A DNA stretch of 64,000 nt, from NCBI GenBank assembly GCA_009733715.1, contig WMKJ01000059.1:19106-83105 (forward strand). The letters run 5' to 3'. The stretch is from Herpomyces periplanetae (lineage: Eukaryota; Ascomycota; Laboulbeniomycetes; Herpomycetales; Herpomycetaceae). A program made the translations under genes and the position numbers. The notes under the pieces were generated by a model. That model did not search any database. It was not told the DNA's origin and saw only the letters and a list, made by a program, of their open reading frames with translations. Below are positions 46,289 through 57,337 of the stretch, piece after piece (position 1 is the stretch's first letter; each line of letters starts with the position of its first letter).

Positions 46289-48439
46289 TCAAGAGGGCAT
46301 TAAGTGTATTGGTGGGTCTGGCAATGGTACCGATAGAATGTATGATAATTTTGAATTAATGGGTATGATAATCGGTAAAGTGAGCAAAAGCATTAAATAT
46401 CTGGAGATGTGCAAGCAAGAGGAATAAAGAATTGTGAGGATCTCGCCTGATACATATCGAGGGTAGAACAGAATAGAACTTTGAATTATCGAACCAAAGG
46501 AATGTGATGAAGATACATAATAGGATAAACAGATGGATACGTGTAAAGTGATTAACAGTTCAGGAACTTTTTGGTATTTCAGCAATATCCAAAAATTTGG
46601 GGTTTTTCTCAACTTTTAACCCCAACCGTAACCCATAGACCAGACGAGACGAGGTACGACTTTTCCAGACGAGACGAAATAACGTGATCCACTCCGGCAC
46701 TCTACTCTTCCAGCCAATCAGCGGTCCGTGCTTCCGTGCTTCCCCCAAAAGTCTAGACGACCATGACGTAATTCGGCAGAGACCGATGGGGAAGGAAGCT
46801 GGGCAGGATAAAGCCTTCCCGAACAAGTATCGGATATGGAGATTTTGGTAGAAAGGGCAGCAGTGCGAGTAGGTTCCAAGAAGATGTGTAGTATGTGACA
46901 GATAGATTGGCCTAGCCAATAACAGCATCGATTCAGTTGTTGTAGGCTGTATATGAATAACGCAATAGTGGTAAAAGTGTGAAACGGGTATCTTATCTAA
47001 TCTTATCCAGCTAACAAATTAAGATTAATTAAGCTAGATTAGAGATTGTAACATAGTAAAGTGTAGTAAAATAGGGTAGTTAGCAGAGTAGAAGCGAGGA
47101 TTGCGTAACAAGGGAGCAAGTAAGCATAGAATTAAATGAGCGTATAGGTGAGCAAGCGAATCATCTATGCATAAATGAAAGAGGCCAACAACGAAAGTTG
47201 GCTGAATAAGTCTTACATGTGTTTGCATGCGGAACACACTTATACGTTTCGCCATGTATACATAATTACGTGAATGTGAGTACATGCGTATAAACGAGCG
47301 CAGGTAACTAGTGAGACAGGGTTAACAGAGTAAATAAATTACCCAGTGAAGTACAGGCCAAGTCAACACCACTTATCAAGCGTACACACGATAACACCAA
47401 GGGTGATGGACTAGCATACAAGTCCATGTGACCATAGATTTGCTCCCCTATGCCGACACGGATAACATGACGAGCAGTAAAGGTAGAAAGTTGTTGGCAC
47501 CAGACAAATAATCCCACCAATAAGCCACGATAAGCAAGGCACAGCAAGGCAGTAGTCGTCAAGCCAAAGGCAAAAAGCTCCACTTCGCAACATTAATTGC
47601 CCGACCCAGCCCGGATAAAAGATAATCAGGCCACGTTCGGAAAATACTTGAGTCCGAATTGCTTAGTTAGGGCTCCCAGTGTAGCCGAGGATCCACGATG
47701 GGGAAAATAATTGTTCGGGCGCGGTGCATTCGCGCTTTTAAAGAGCGCGCCGACTTTTTTACTTTTTCAACTTCATCCATCTCTGTTCTTCTGCATGCTC
47801 TATCTTTCATTATTTAACTTGAACTGTTCAATTTACGGTATCATTGATGACTTTAACTGCAGATGTTCCCCGTTGGACTATTTATAATTGAGTCCCCATA
47901 AATACCTTCACATCCATTCTAAATTGATCCAATTACCCTTTCTTTACCACTACTCTTAATCCATTTCACCAACTCATCGCCAAGTTACACGCAGTAACAA
48001 ACCCGCGCGTACACACTATCGCACTCTCGTTTTACTTGTCTACACGTATATTAAGCGTCTACGCCCTCCTCGTCCCTCATCCCCTCACCTCCTCCCCCTT
48101 CACCTACACTTCTGAAACGTTTATTTTATAGAGTCGCTGGTTTTACGCTTCCATCTACGCTAGTTTAGGCAACAGTTTCCCAAAAAAATATTTTGGCCAG
48201 CTTTGACGTGCTTAACAAGCTTGTATAGCTGTTTGCTAGCTTGGTATATCACTCCGGGATTTTTCAATCAGTTTATCGATTTGGTTAACTTTACGCGTTC
48301 CCCATTCGTGAATTCTTCTAAACCGTTCATCCCAATATCTATTCCTTTACTCTTATTTTAAAGTGCTACATCTCAGCTTTGTCATTAACATACGGTCACG
48401 CCAGACGCGGTGACAAGGGAAAGATTGATCTACAACATC
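46289..48439. other. 2.15 kb spacer after POL2
   Basis: Two copies of AGACGAGACG lie at 46642 and 46667. A further GC-richer patch with a CCAAT-type site (AGCCAATCAG) is near 46713. Minus-strand frames at 46289-46612, 46560-46928 and 47308-47593 are hydrophobic but unlike known families, and the longest opens with GTG. From 47800 on the + strand is pyrimidine-rich, as expected for the leader of the next gene. Confidence 0.45.
46642..46676 (+). repeat. Two copies of the 10-mer AGACGAGACG
   Basis: Exact copies at 46642-46651 and 46667-46676, both preceded by a C (CAGACGAGACGA), 25 bp apart. They belong to the dispersed intergenic motif described at 5139. Confidence 0.6.
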
Positions 48440-50092
48440 ATGTCCAAAACACCTATGCTAATCAACCTTCCTCCACCACCTTCAGAAGCTTCGTTAACTC
48501 CATCCGAGTTTGGGCCTGGTACGCCGTACTCAACGACGACTTCCATTTCGGAATTATCAACGGTTGCATTTAAGGATGGTCATCGTGGCCACTTAACGCA
48601 TAACCATCAACATCGTACTGATGCCGAGCAAACGGATCCTACTGTACCCGTTCCGTTAGATCCCGAACGCGCTGAACGTATAAGTCGATTAGCCGGCTTA
48701 GAACGTGTTAGTCAACAAGCCACGGGGATGATGAACGATTTTGATTCAACTACCAGCCTAAACAGCCTGAACGCCCAGGCCGGTACCCCTCAACCAAATA
48801 ATGCTTCTACCTGGCCATTTGTTGGCCTAATCGGCGTCGGTGGATCCGCCAGTAATCCATCCGGTGAACTCCAACGATCTACATCTGCGGCTGAATCTAG
48901 ATCCCGTACCCACGCCGATCCCCCTGCCCCCACTGTGGGATTCTTTTCAGCTGCAGGTGAACCTTTGTTAACTCATGATAGATCCACTGTTGGCTCAGCT
49001 TCAGCAACGGCTTCATTATCCGGTCATACATGGGCAAGTAGCTCGGATATGGGTTTAAGCGATGATGTTACAACTGCGACGAATACCACCGATAAAATGA
49101 GCGTAGAAGATAGTATCATCGGTCCTTCAAACGCGACGTATATCACTTCAACTGCATCGATTGTCGAAGCTTTTTCTTTACCACAAGATTTACCCTCATT
49201 AGACGGTGAAAGTGCGCCAGGTGAACCATCACCATGTTTATGGGATAGAGATGCTGATGATGATGACACTCGTTCGGATATCGCAAGCTTAGTAGCATTT
49301 GGTGAAGGCGCTCAAACGCCCGCCCCTGACGCTGCAGCCTATTTACCACAAGCATTTACTACCACTTCAGGTGTAGCCACAATATCCGTACCAATATCTG
49401 AACCATTTCCTGCTAACGTGGCAGCCGGACGTGCAAATGACCCAATTAACCCCGTAGCTACCGCGACCAGTTTGGCAAACCGGTGTCCGAGTCATCTATC
49501 AGTTATATCTTGTGCTGAATCCTCGATATCATTATCATCAGTAGTAGCCCAAATGGGTTCACGAGCTCACTCCGCCATCCATTATTCAGCGATAGATGGT
49601 CGTCGAGTTGATTCAACTCCGACAAATCAAGCCGATTGCCTCGGTCAGGAAGATTGTTGTCGCAATGAGATGTGTTTGAATTTATTGATTGGTCCATTAG
49701 ATGAATCCATTTGTCAATCGGCTCATTCTCGTCATACACATCATTCTTCATGCTCGCGTTATTTAACTCTACCCCGTGAAGTTGAAGAGGAAGACGTGAT
49801 AATCTCATCATTATCACCTACATCCCAAAGGAATACTTTAAATCTTCCCCCTGATAATGATCACTTGCCTTCGAGTATTAGCCTGGGAAATTTGCGTAAT
49901 TCCCCATCTCCATTATTACATCGTCCCACCCTGGCTTCTCATTCTACACCCCAGACCGCCGAAGGAACTGCCCAACCTGCCCTATCCACAACAACTTCAA
50001 CTCCTCCCGTGATGATTTCGCAGCTTCACACCCCTTGCAGTGTCCACGTGACCTCGCGGGAACCGACGGGGCGTTCCCACAGCCACGATTAA
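48440..50092 (+). CDS. Unrecognised Ser/Thr/Pro-rich protein
   Basis: The frame from the ATG at 48440 encodes 550 residues without an intron; the longer frame opens with GTG. I do not recognise the family. Most of the protein looks disordered (Ser, Thr, Pro, Ala, Asn). One compact charged segment, DPERAERISRLAGLERVS at about 74-91, looks like a conserved short helix. A second region at about 399-450 is rich in Cys and His (LGQEDCCRNEMC, later HSRHTHHSSC) and might bind metal, but its spacing fits no finger I know. No signal peptide or membrane helix is visible. Length, continuous frame and 5' C/T-rich composition like the neighbours support a real gene. It converges on MTM1 with 313 bp between stops. 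Confidence 0.7.
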   Translation: MSKTPMLINLPPPPSEASLTPSEFGPGTPYSTTTSISELSTVAFKDGHRGHLTHNHQHRTDAEQTDPTVPVPLDPERAERISRLAGLERVSQQATGMMNDFDSTTSLNSLNAQAGTPQPNNASTWPFVGLIGVGGSASNPSGELQRSTSAAESRSRTHADPPAPTVGFFSAAGEPLLTHDRSTVGSASATASLSGHTWASSSDMGLSDDVTTATNTTDKMSVEDSIIGPSNATYITSTASIVEAFSLPQDLPSLDGESAPGEPSPCLWDRDADDDDTRSDIASLVAFGEGAQTPAPDAAAYLPQAFTTTSGVATISVPISEPFPANVAAGRANDPINPVATATSLANRCPSHLSVISCAESSISLSSVVAQMGSRAHSAIHYSAIDGRRVDSTPTNQADCLGQEDCCRNEMCLNLLIGPLDESICQSAHSRHTHHSSCSRYLTLPREVEEEDVIISSLSPTSQRNTLNLPPDNDHLPSSISLGNLRNSPSPLLHRPTLASHSTPQTAEGTAQPALSTTTSTPPVMISQLHTPCSVHVTSREPTGRSHSHD

Positions 50093-50405
50093 TTCGCCAC
50101 CTCAGTCACGTGCATTGCTACAGTGCGGCGCGGCCCGCACGGTTTACAATTAGTCACGTGGACACGTGCCCCGCTGCCCCAGTAACACCTCGTCCGCTAG
50201 TTACTTGTTTCCCGTGATTCGGTGTATTGGCAATATTAGTTTTTTATTTACTAACATGTGGCTGTGGTAGGGTAGTTGGTGAAATGTGCCTATCCCTCTA
50301 AATGTACAACGACAAAGTCGATCAGTTTTGTCATGTCGATGTTTGTGCACATGCATGTACGCACGTACGTACGCAATTGTGTGTATGTGACTAAATTTGG
50401 CTTAA
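50093..50405. other. Convergent spacer with clustered CACGTG
   Basis: The 313 bp between two converging stops include CACGTG at 50107-50112, 50155-50160 and 50163-50168, with a fourth copy just inside the preceding gene at 50045-50050. The right half is T/G-rich with ACGTACGTACG near 50362. No gene is seen. Confidence 0.5.
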
Positions 50406-52025
50406 CTATTTTCCACATTCATAAGTACTGATCATAATGGCGCACGCCGGCGCAACCTTAAGAACACGAGCCGTACATCCTTTAAATAATCCGCGAATTC
50501 CCTGATCACGATAAATTGTATAAAGGAGTTGCATCATGGACAAATTCCAATAAGCTTTACTGTTATGAGTAGGAGGTGATGAATTAGAGACTTGCTTAAT
50601 CGTTTTGCCAACGTCAAACGGTTGAGTAATGACGGTTGCAATACAGCCTGACACTGCGCCTGATATAAATGAATCCTTTATTACGTTCATACGTGAGTTA
50701 GATAGGATAGGAAGGTTGCCTTGAGGCTTGGTATCATGCCGTTGATGAACACGCCGGTGAAGATGACAGCGTCGCCGTTCACGCCATTCCGTTAACTTTG
50801 CCCGTCCCATTTCGTAACAATACCAGTAGATAGCACTAAAGGGAGCATCTCTCCATAGCGTGAGTGAAATGCCACGCCATAAACTTAGAAAGCCATGGTG
50901 ACGAACCATTTCGCGAAGTCCGTAGAGGGACTTTCTCAGTTCACCCATACCATTGGAGTTTGAGCGGACAGGGTCGCTACGATAAGTGAAGGTGGTACGC
51001 GGGGGTGACCAAGTTAAAGGTAGACTCTGTGAATGAGTAGGTACACGCGAGATAGGGAAAGGGGTTACAGCTTGCATACGGGTGCGTAAAAGTTCCACGG
51101 GACTTACGAGAACCGTGGCGAATATACGGGCTAGACTGCCGGCTAACAAGGGTGTATAACGATCCATTTCACGTAACGAGTGAATGCGCCGTAATGGAGA
51201 AGAAACACTATAACGTAACCATTCGTAACCCGACAAATAAACTACATTTGCCGGTACTGCCATGAGCAAGGTAGGCGTTAGGCCACGCCACAGGGCAGTA
51301 ATGCCCTCATAACGAGCAATTTTCCGCAGAGCGTCTAAAGTTGATGAAAATATTCGATTGCCATGAACTTCTTGCGCTACACAACACTCACCACTACTAC
51401 CGTTAAGCGTAGCAGCAGCAGGAGATGTGAATACTGAGGATAAATTAAGCATTACCGAACCAGTCGACGCCACCGTACTATTTCGCGATACACTCGTTAA
51501 TGCCGAAGCTGCAGGAGCCATCACTGCATGACCTTTGGCAATATTATCCGTCCAAAAACCTTTCCAACAGCATACTTGAGCGTAGAAGCCCGATACTGAA
51601 GGTAGTTCACGGGACTTGATAAATCGCGATGGGAATAATAGCGTACCACGATTAACCCAAGCGTTGTTTAACTTGTGCAAATTGGGACACGGTACTCCAG
51701 AGGAATGGGCTCCAATCGTGTGTAAACGTGACGAAACAATATTTGACGTTGTCGTAGTTTGAGATTGCAAGCGTACGCGTACAACGTCTAATGGCATAAC
51801 AACGAACGAACTGAGCATACTGCCGACAATGGCCGCTAGACATCGTCGATGCACGGGTACATCAGAATTACGGGAAACTTCATTCCACGTTATAGTGTGC
51901 GCGGATGAACCATTCGACGAACTTGGTGGGCGCTGTACGCTTTCTGTGAGTAAAACTGGGGGAGGATCAAGCTCGTCGTCATTTCCTATGATTTGCTTTT
52001 CCTTATGAAAAGGTATATTTTGCAT
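50406..52025 (-). CDS. mtm1: Mitochondrial carrier Mtm1/SLC25A39-40
   Basis: This inner-membrane carrier is linked to mitochondrial glutathione import and Mn/Fe handling. The 539-residue frame has no introns; the ATG at 52025 is used because the longer frame opens with GTG. The three carrier signatures are PLDVVRVRLQ (Pro78), PVELLRTRMQ (Pro309) and PFDVGKTIKQ (Pro469); Glu in the second and the DVGKT form of the third are typical of this subfamily. The phrase LRKIARYEGITALWRGLTPTLLMAVPANVVYLSGYEWLR is also typical. The first matrix loop is very long (about 90-235) and holds Cys113, Cys152, Cys153, Cys214 and Cys215. SLC25A39/40 proteins carry loop cysteines tied to iron-sulphur sensing, so these may be functional. 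Confidence 0.88.
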   Translation of the reverse strand: MQNIPFHKEKQIIGNDDELDPPPVLLTESVQRPPSSSNGSSAHTITWNEVSRNSDVPVHRRCLAAIVGSMLSSFVVMPLDVVRVRLQSQTTTTSNIVSSRLHTIGAHSSGVPCPNLHKLNNAWVNRGTLLFPSRFIKSRELPSVSGFYAQVCCWKGFWTDNIAKGHAVMAPAASALTSVSRNSTVASTGSVMLNLSSVFTSPAAATLNGSSGECCVAQEVHGNRIFSSTLDALRKIARYEGITALWRGLTPTLLMAVPANVVYLSGYEWLRYSVSSPLRRIHSLREMDRYTPLLAGSLARIFATVLVSPVELLRTRMQAVTPFPISRVPTHSQSLPLTWSPPRTTFTYRSDPVRSNSNGMGELRKSLYGLREMVRHHGFLSLWRGISLTLWRDAPFSAIYWYCYEMGRAKLTEWRERRRCHLHRRVHQRHDTKPQGNLPILSNSRMNVIKDSFISGAVSGCIATVITQPFDVGKTIKQVSNSSPPTHNSKAYWNLSMMQLLYTIYRDQGIRGLFKGCTARVLKVAPACAIMISTYECGK

Positions 52026-53114
52026 GAAGACTATTAAAAACCTGGTTCTTTCACCCACACGTTATAACCCGCCGTAGTACGTCTTCTCACACGCACGCGT
52101 TTCCACACATACGCACGCACTTTCTATCTGCCACTTGCGTAAAGCATGCACACACCACTGATAAAAACTCTCCAACTAAAATTTCCCTTGTTATCATTAA
52201 AGTGAAAATATGTAAAAAAACGCTCCTCCACGATACTCCTCCGCCATCACGCCGTACCATAAACATTTTATAACCCGCCCGGCCCTTCCCAATCAAGCCA
52301 CACCCCCAACCCTGCGCCGATATCGCACCTCCGGCCCATCCGCACTGCCACACTCTGACATCATCCTCCACGTGTTACCCATCCTAATCCGGAATTTTTG
52401 TTTTTGCAATTTATTGCCGCTTCCGGTAATCGCTATACTTGTCTAAGTTTTCCTGTCAGGCCCGAACTCCAGTATTCTAGGGTATATTTAGTTTTAAGGC
52501 AAGACGTTACCAATTAATTTTCATACTGTTAGTTAAGGAGTTGGTCATGCTCAGGATACGTTACTTTCGTTTTCCCAAATAAATCTTTATTAAAATATCC
52601 CATCTCGTAACATCACCCGGGTCTCTTCTAAGCTCAATCTCTCGTAATCCATTCTTATACACTCTGATTTTTACTTTATCAAAACTTTCCCTTGTAATAC
52701 TACCAAATACATTCATATTCTTACCTACTGCCTCTACTCTTCCTATAATTTACCCCACATTCATCCGTTACCCTAACCTCGAAACCTCCATTCTCCCCCC
52801 AATGACGTCATAAAACTCTCGTTAGCTAAGTCGGAATGTGGCGCAGACCTGCTGCCACTTCGCTTAAATTTAGCTTTGAACATCACCAAATGCAGTAAAA
52901 TGAATGAAATTCTTTTATCTTAATGGAAACCAAGATTTACTCGATCATTTTTACTTAAATATTCGCGATAAACTCGCTTAATGTGTTTGAAAATCCAATG
53001 AACAAAAAAAACATTCTACCCACTGGATATGCCTAAAATATTCTTCAAGTAATTGGGGAGTAGTGATTCTACCTTTACTTCTTTTATCAACTTTTTTATC
53101 TTCAAAATGCAGTA
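52026..53114. other. Spacer MTM1-Argonaute
   Basis: The 1.09 kb holds the MTM1 promoter and the Argonaute 3' flank. It is mostly pyrimidine-rich on the + strand. CACGTG occurs near 52370 and a perfect ATGACGTCAT at 52802-52811. No gene was seen; the frame at 52087-52371 is not protein-like. Confidence 0.4.
52802..52811. promoter_or_regulatory. CRE/ATF-type palindrome ATGACGTCAT
   Basis: The same 10-bp palindrome found before CCT7 lies 777 bp upstream of the MTM1 ATG and 300 bp beyond the Argonaute stop. Function is inferred from the motif alone. Confidence 0.3.
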
Positions 53115-56100
53115 TCAGATAAACCACATGGATTGATGAAAATTTTCCTGCTCGTTCATGGCTAACAGAGGTTTGGAATCTCTTCGAGATCCACTTGTTT
53201 CTGCTGATGACTCTTGCCGTCCTTCTGATTGTTCATCTCCCGCTGCTGACATCGCCGACTTGGCTCGTACTTCCTTCATGATATTCTTTTTAGCCGTTGA
53301 TACAATTGGCTTATTTTGATGAGCTTCAGCTCGTTTTGCAGCTAAATGAGCATAATATATTGCAGGGTGCATAGACACTGGAGTGGTGGCTCGAATATAC
53401 TGGAAACAATGTTCGAATATCATCTGCTGCATTTCCTGTCCGGATATATTATTTTCGTTAAGAATAACGTGATAATGAACTGGTCTCGATGTGCCTTTGA
53501 TTGCTGCGTGTGTACAAAGGTACCAGTCATGTTCAAATGGATGTGCGACTCCACATTCTACTAAAGTTCCTGGAATTGGGTTACCATTGCGATCGGCCCC
53601 ATCACTGTTTTGTCGGGGAAAAAATCTAACATGATGATTCTTCGTGGCAACTATAACAGTGAATGGAATATTAACTTTATTATTCATACGTTTAAGTGCC
53701 AGCTTCATATCCCTCACTTCGTCGGATAGGACAAGGGGATACTCTCTCTCAGATACCCCATCTCGGAAGTATATAATTCTCTTGGGCAAATTTCCATTAT
53801 TACGAAGAATCCAACCGCGTTGAATCCCCCTTTCAAAAAAGTCATTCCAATTTTCCGTGGATATCATCTCTTGTCGGTCACCGTTTGCATTAACGAAAGC
53901 TGCATACCTCATGAAATGTGGATCCCATGAGAACGATACTGCCGCCATAGATCCATCTTCACTTCCTGGTGGCCCATGTGACACATCGGCACCAATAATC
54001 AATGTTGTATCATTATTTCCCTGAGTACGATATGGCGCAAATCTCGCGTGTTTCATTAAATACCCGTCCGGCTCAATTGCACAACTAGTGGCTCCACCTA
54101 ATTTTGCATTAACTTTCATGCATAAATTTGAAATATACTGGTCATGACAACGCTGAACGTGGGCCCATTGGAGCACTTGGGAGGATACACCATAGCGAAT
54201 TTCACATGAACGTTTAATCATCTTGTACGTTTCACTATCTCGGCTGGGAACGATAAAAAATAGCAGATCCGGTCTTCGATTCCAATGACTTCCCGTTGAG
54301 TTCCACGTCCAAAGAACAACGTTATGACCGTTACCCGGTGTAGCTCGTGTAAACGGTGGATCACCGTTCATTGCATTTGGTGCTATCAAACCACCGTGGC
54401 CCTTAAAAATTTCTCGGAATCGTCGGAAAAAGTTAACACAAGCCTCACGATTCGGTTGAGGACCTTTACCATCGTCAAATCGGAGCACGCAAACTCCGTA
54501 CGAATGAATCACACGTGTATTACTCTCTCGGAATTTCAGACCGTCAATTCTCCAGCGACCTGTTTTGGCCATATGTGCCTTAACTTTTCCACCCTTAGCA
54601 AACAAAATCTCCGGCGGATTTAGGAGTCGAGCAGGCACCTTGATAGCTGCTGGTGACACTTTCATACCATAAGTGTGAAGAATTTGATCATTTTTCCAGT
54701 TCAGTGAATCAACACCTCTTTGGATAGCAGCTAAACGCTCTTTGGGGGGTGCTACGGCAAACTTTATCATTTCGCTGGTTTGTTTCTCCGTTAACTTGAA
54801 TCGATAGCGTTGATTAGGCTCAATATAGCATGAATCAATGGGAACACAACTGTTTTTTGCCGTTTGAAAAACGGGCAACCAACGCAGTGGGGTAAAGTTC
54901 CACCTTTTACGGAAGTGATCCGTTATGGAAACTTTATTTCCATCCTTTGTCTTAAAAAATACTTGACTTGGTTCATCAGGAAGCCAGTCATTGATCACAT
55001 ACCTAAAGCTTCGGTCGCGATACCTCGCTATGACAGAAACACGTTTCAGCCGCTTCAATTGATTGTACATATGGCATTTTTTCCAGGATGCTAGATCTCG
55101 AGGACTGTCTTGAAATAACCGTTGGACGTGAGCCAAATCTTTATTTGAGTGACAGAGCATATCTTGTAACAGATATTTCAATTCCAAATTTTCCCAAAAG
55201 CATGTATTGGCAACGTCAACGTTAACCGTTAGTACGGGCTTTAAAAGATTGTTGATGGTAGCTTTAATAGTTAGGAAGATTCCCTTGACGGCTTGAACTC
55301 CGGACCCAAGATCATGACGATTAGGATCGTCATCTGTCATACGTTCACTTTGAGAGGGGAAAAATGATCGACGGAATTTAACAAGATTACGAGATGGTGT
55401 CTCGCGAAGTAGGTGATCAAGGAAACAAAAACTCTCGAGAACAGTATCATCTAGATCACAAGTTCGGCTCAACCAACTGTTAATGCATGTTATATCGAGA
55501 ACTTTGGAAAATCGAATTCTAACATGTTTAACTTCACGACCCTTTCGTTCAGGTTGACCGTGAATTTCGGCCGTATCAAGTGAAAATTGCTTATCATTAA
55601 TGCGAACTGGTGCCCAGGCTAGGGCAGCGCCGTCCCAAATCCAATATTTACCATTACTGTTACGCCACTTTTGCATTTCGGGACAGTTCCAAAGTAATTG
55701 CATTAAACCCCGTTTTTCAGCTCCATTACCCATGTGAACGTCATACTGGTACACTTTATTCTTGGGAAATTGTAAAACAGGGTACGCATTCAATGTTACT
55801 TCGCTGGGACGGCCTATTTTGGTAAATTCAACTGGACGAAGCGGAATGGAATAAGAATCATCCTACATATGTAAAAAAGCAAGTCAAAGTGAACGTAAAA
55901 GATAATGATATAACCGGCCACGAACAAGCAAGGAATTTAAACCCAGTTAATAATCGAAGAACGTTTAAAATGATTCTAACTCGTATGGACTAACCTGTTG
56001 AGAGGATCGATAAACACTGGCTCCTAGATCGATGTTCTCAACTCTTGATGCGACGATGCTTGACCGAGATGCTGAAGTGCGATCACTAACATCGGCGAGG

Positions 56101-56135
56101 TTTGGGGGAGTAACAAATTCATATTCAGCTATCAT
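53115..56135 (-). CDS. ago1: Argonaute, slicer-competent
   Basis: Argonaute is the small-RNA-guided effector of RNA interference. The exons 56135-55995 and 55862-53115 give 962 residues; the 132-bp intron has a GTTAGT donor, ends ATGTAG and is in phase 0. The large exon alone starts at a TTG inside the N domain, so exon 1 is needed. N, L1, PAZ, L2, MID and PIWI regions follow in order. The MID pocket keeps Tyr and Lys of TYKMIKR, the Gln of VLQW and Lys in SNLCMKVNAKLGG. The PIWI tetrad is complete: Asp673 (GADVSHG), Glu712 (RQEMIS), Asp748 (FRDGVSE) and His845 (VHYHV). The end (SMWFI) matches the usual hydrophobic C-terminus. No Dicer or RNA-dependent polymerase is in the window. Confidence 0.95.
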
Positions 56136-57337
56136 GGTTAGCAAACACAGAAAACGGTTAAGAAAGGATGAACGTTTAATTTCTTCGAAATGCAAATACG
56201 GATAAATTTAAATCAGGAAGTATACAAACAGGGACAATACAAGATATGAGCATGCGATCTCTCTAAACTTATAGATCAGTTCGACTTTCGTGATGTTAAT
56301 ATCCGCCCAACGTTGTGGGAACGACAGACGAGAAATTAGTCATTCTTCACGAGACTAAGTGTCACGTGTGACAAACGAATAATGGTGCTGAATTGAGTGT
56401 TGCAGATAGTTTAAAAGGTAGTTGAATATGAGATCAAGAACGTATAAGACGAGAATGCGAGACACGTAATAACCGGAGCATTAATGGGCAAGCGTGTATG
56501 TATGAGAGTATAGGTGAGTACATGACTCGCACTAGATATGGGTTGGTGGGAGTTGATCAATGAGGCGATAGGACACATATGTAAGAACTAAGCGGATGTA
56601 TGAAAACCGAGTAGAGTATGGGACCTGTATAACATGTGTACGTGCGGGTAAAGAGGTTGGAGACGGGATAGTAATATTGGACCAATATGAAGAGTAGAAT
56701 GGAGTAAAAAATGGAAGAGGGATGGTGGCGATTGTTTGTATGATTGAAGCCAGCTTTGAGTATAATGAACGAGGCTAGCTAAGCCCTATCGAAAGATGTA
56801 TTGAGTCTATCAATTCCAGAGTACAAAAGTGTCGTGGAAAAGAGAGATCAAATAAGCCCAATTATTCAAATCTTCATTAGGGAGAGCCCAGCACGGACTG
56901 TCCAACAACCCAAAACGGTATGATGACGTCACAGACTAGTATCCGACCCGGCGACCTTGGATTAGGCCCATTTTACAGAATATCCCTTAATAACTCAGGA
57001 ACGCGACAGGGATCCCCACTGAAATTCCAAGTTTAAACCAATAGGAAAATAAGACGAATCAGAACAAGAAAGAGCGGAAGCTGAGACGAGACGACAGAAA
57101 CCATCCCGTTTCCCCGTAGGGCTGAAACCCTAACTTCCGCTTTTGGCCGAAACTGTCGTCCGTTGGAGGGTTGATACGTTACACTCGTTTGGGGGATGGA
57201 TAGTGTCCGGTGCATGCATCCAATTATACTATGACACTTTCCGGAGGAACATCATTTTCTTAATAGTTCAATATATACGTCAGATGATTGATTCAATTAA
57301 AATTTTTGCCTTAAAATTTGCCAAATTCATGTCTCGA
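56136..57337. other. Argonaute promoter region, RNA14 3' flank
   Basis: The 1.2 kb are purine-rich on the + strand on the Argonaute side. TGACGTCA lies at 56924-56931. One copy of AGACGAGACG is at 57084-57093, and a telomere-box-like AAACCCTAA at 57125-57133. The plus-strand frame at 57143-57442 runs antisense into RNA14 and is discounted. Confidence 0.45.
57084..57093 (+). repeat. Single copy of the 10-mer AGACGAGACG
   Basis: Exact copy in the RNA14-Argonaute spacer, about 950 bp upstream of the Argonaute ATG. Part of the dispersed motif set. Confidence 0.5.

Noticed and set aside
47308-47593. Hydrophobic minus-strand frame of about 91 codons
   Set aside because: It opens with GTG, overlaps another equally plausible frame and matches no family.
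57125-57133. AAACCCTAA telomere-box-like site
   Set aside because: A single 9-mer far from a start codon; too weak to call a regulatory element or telomeric relic.
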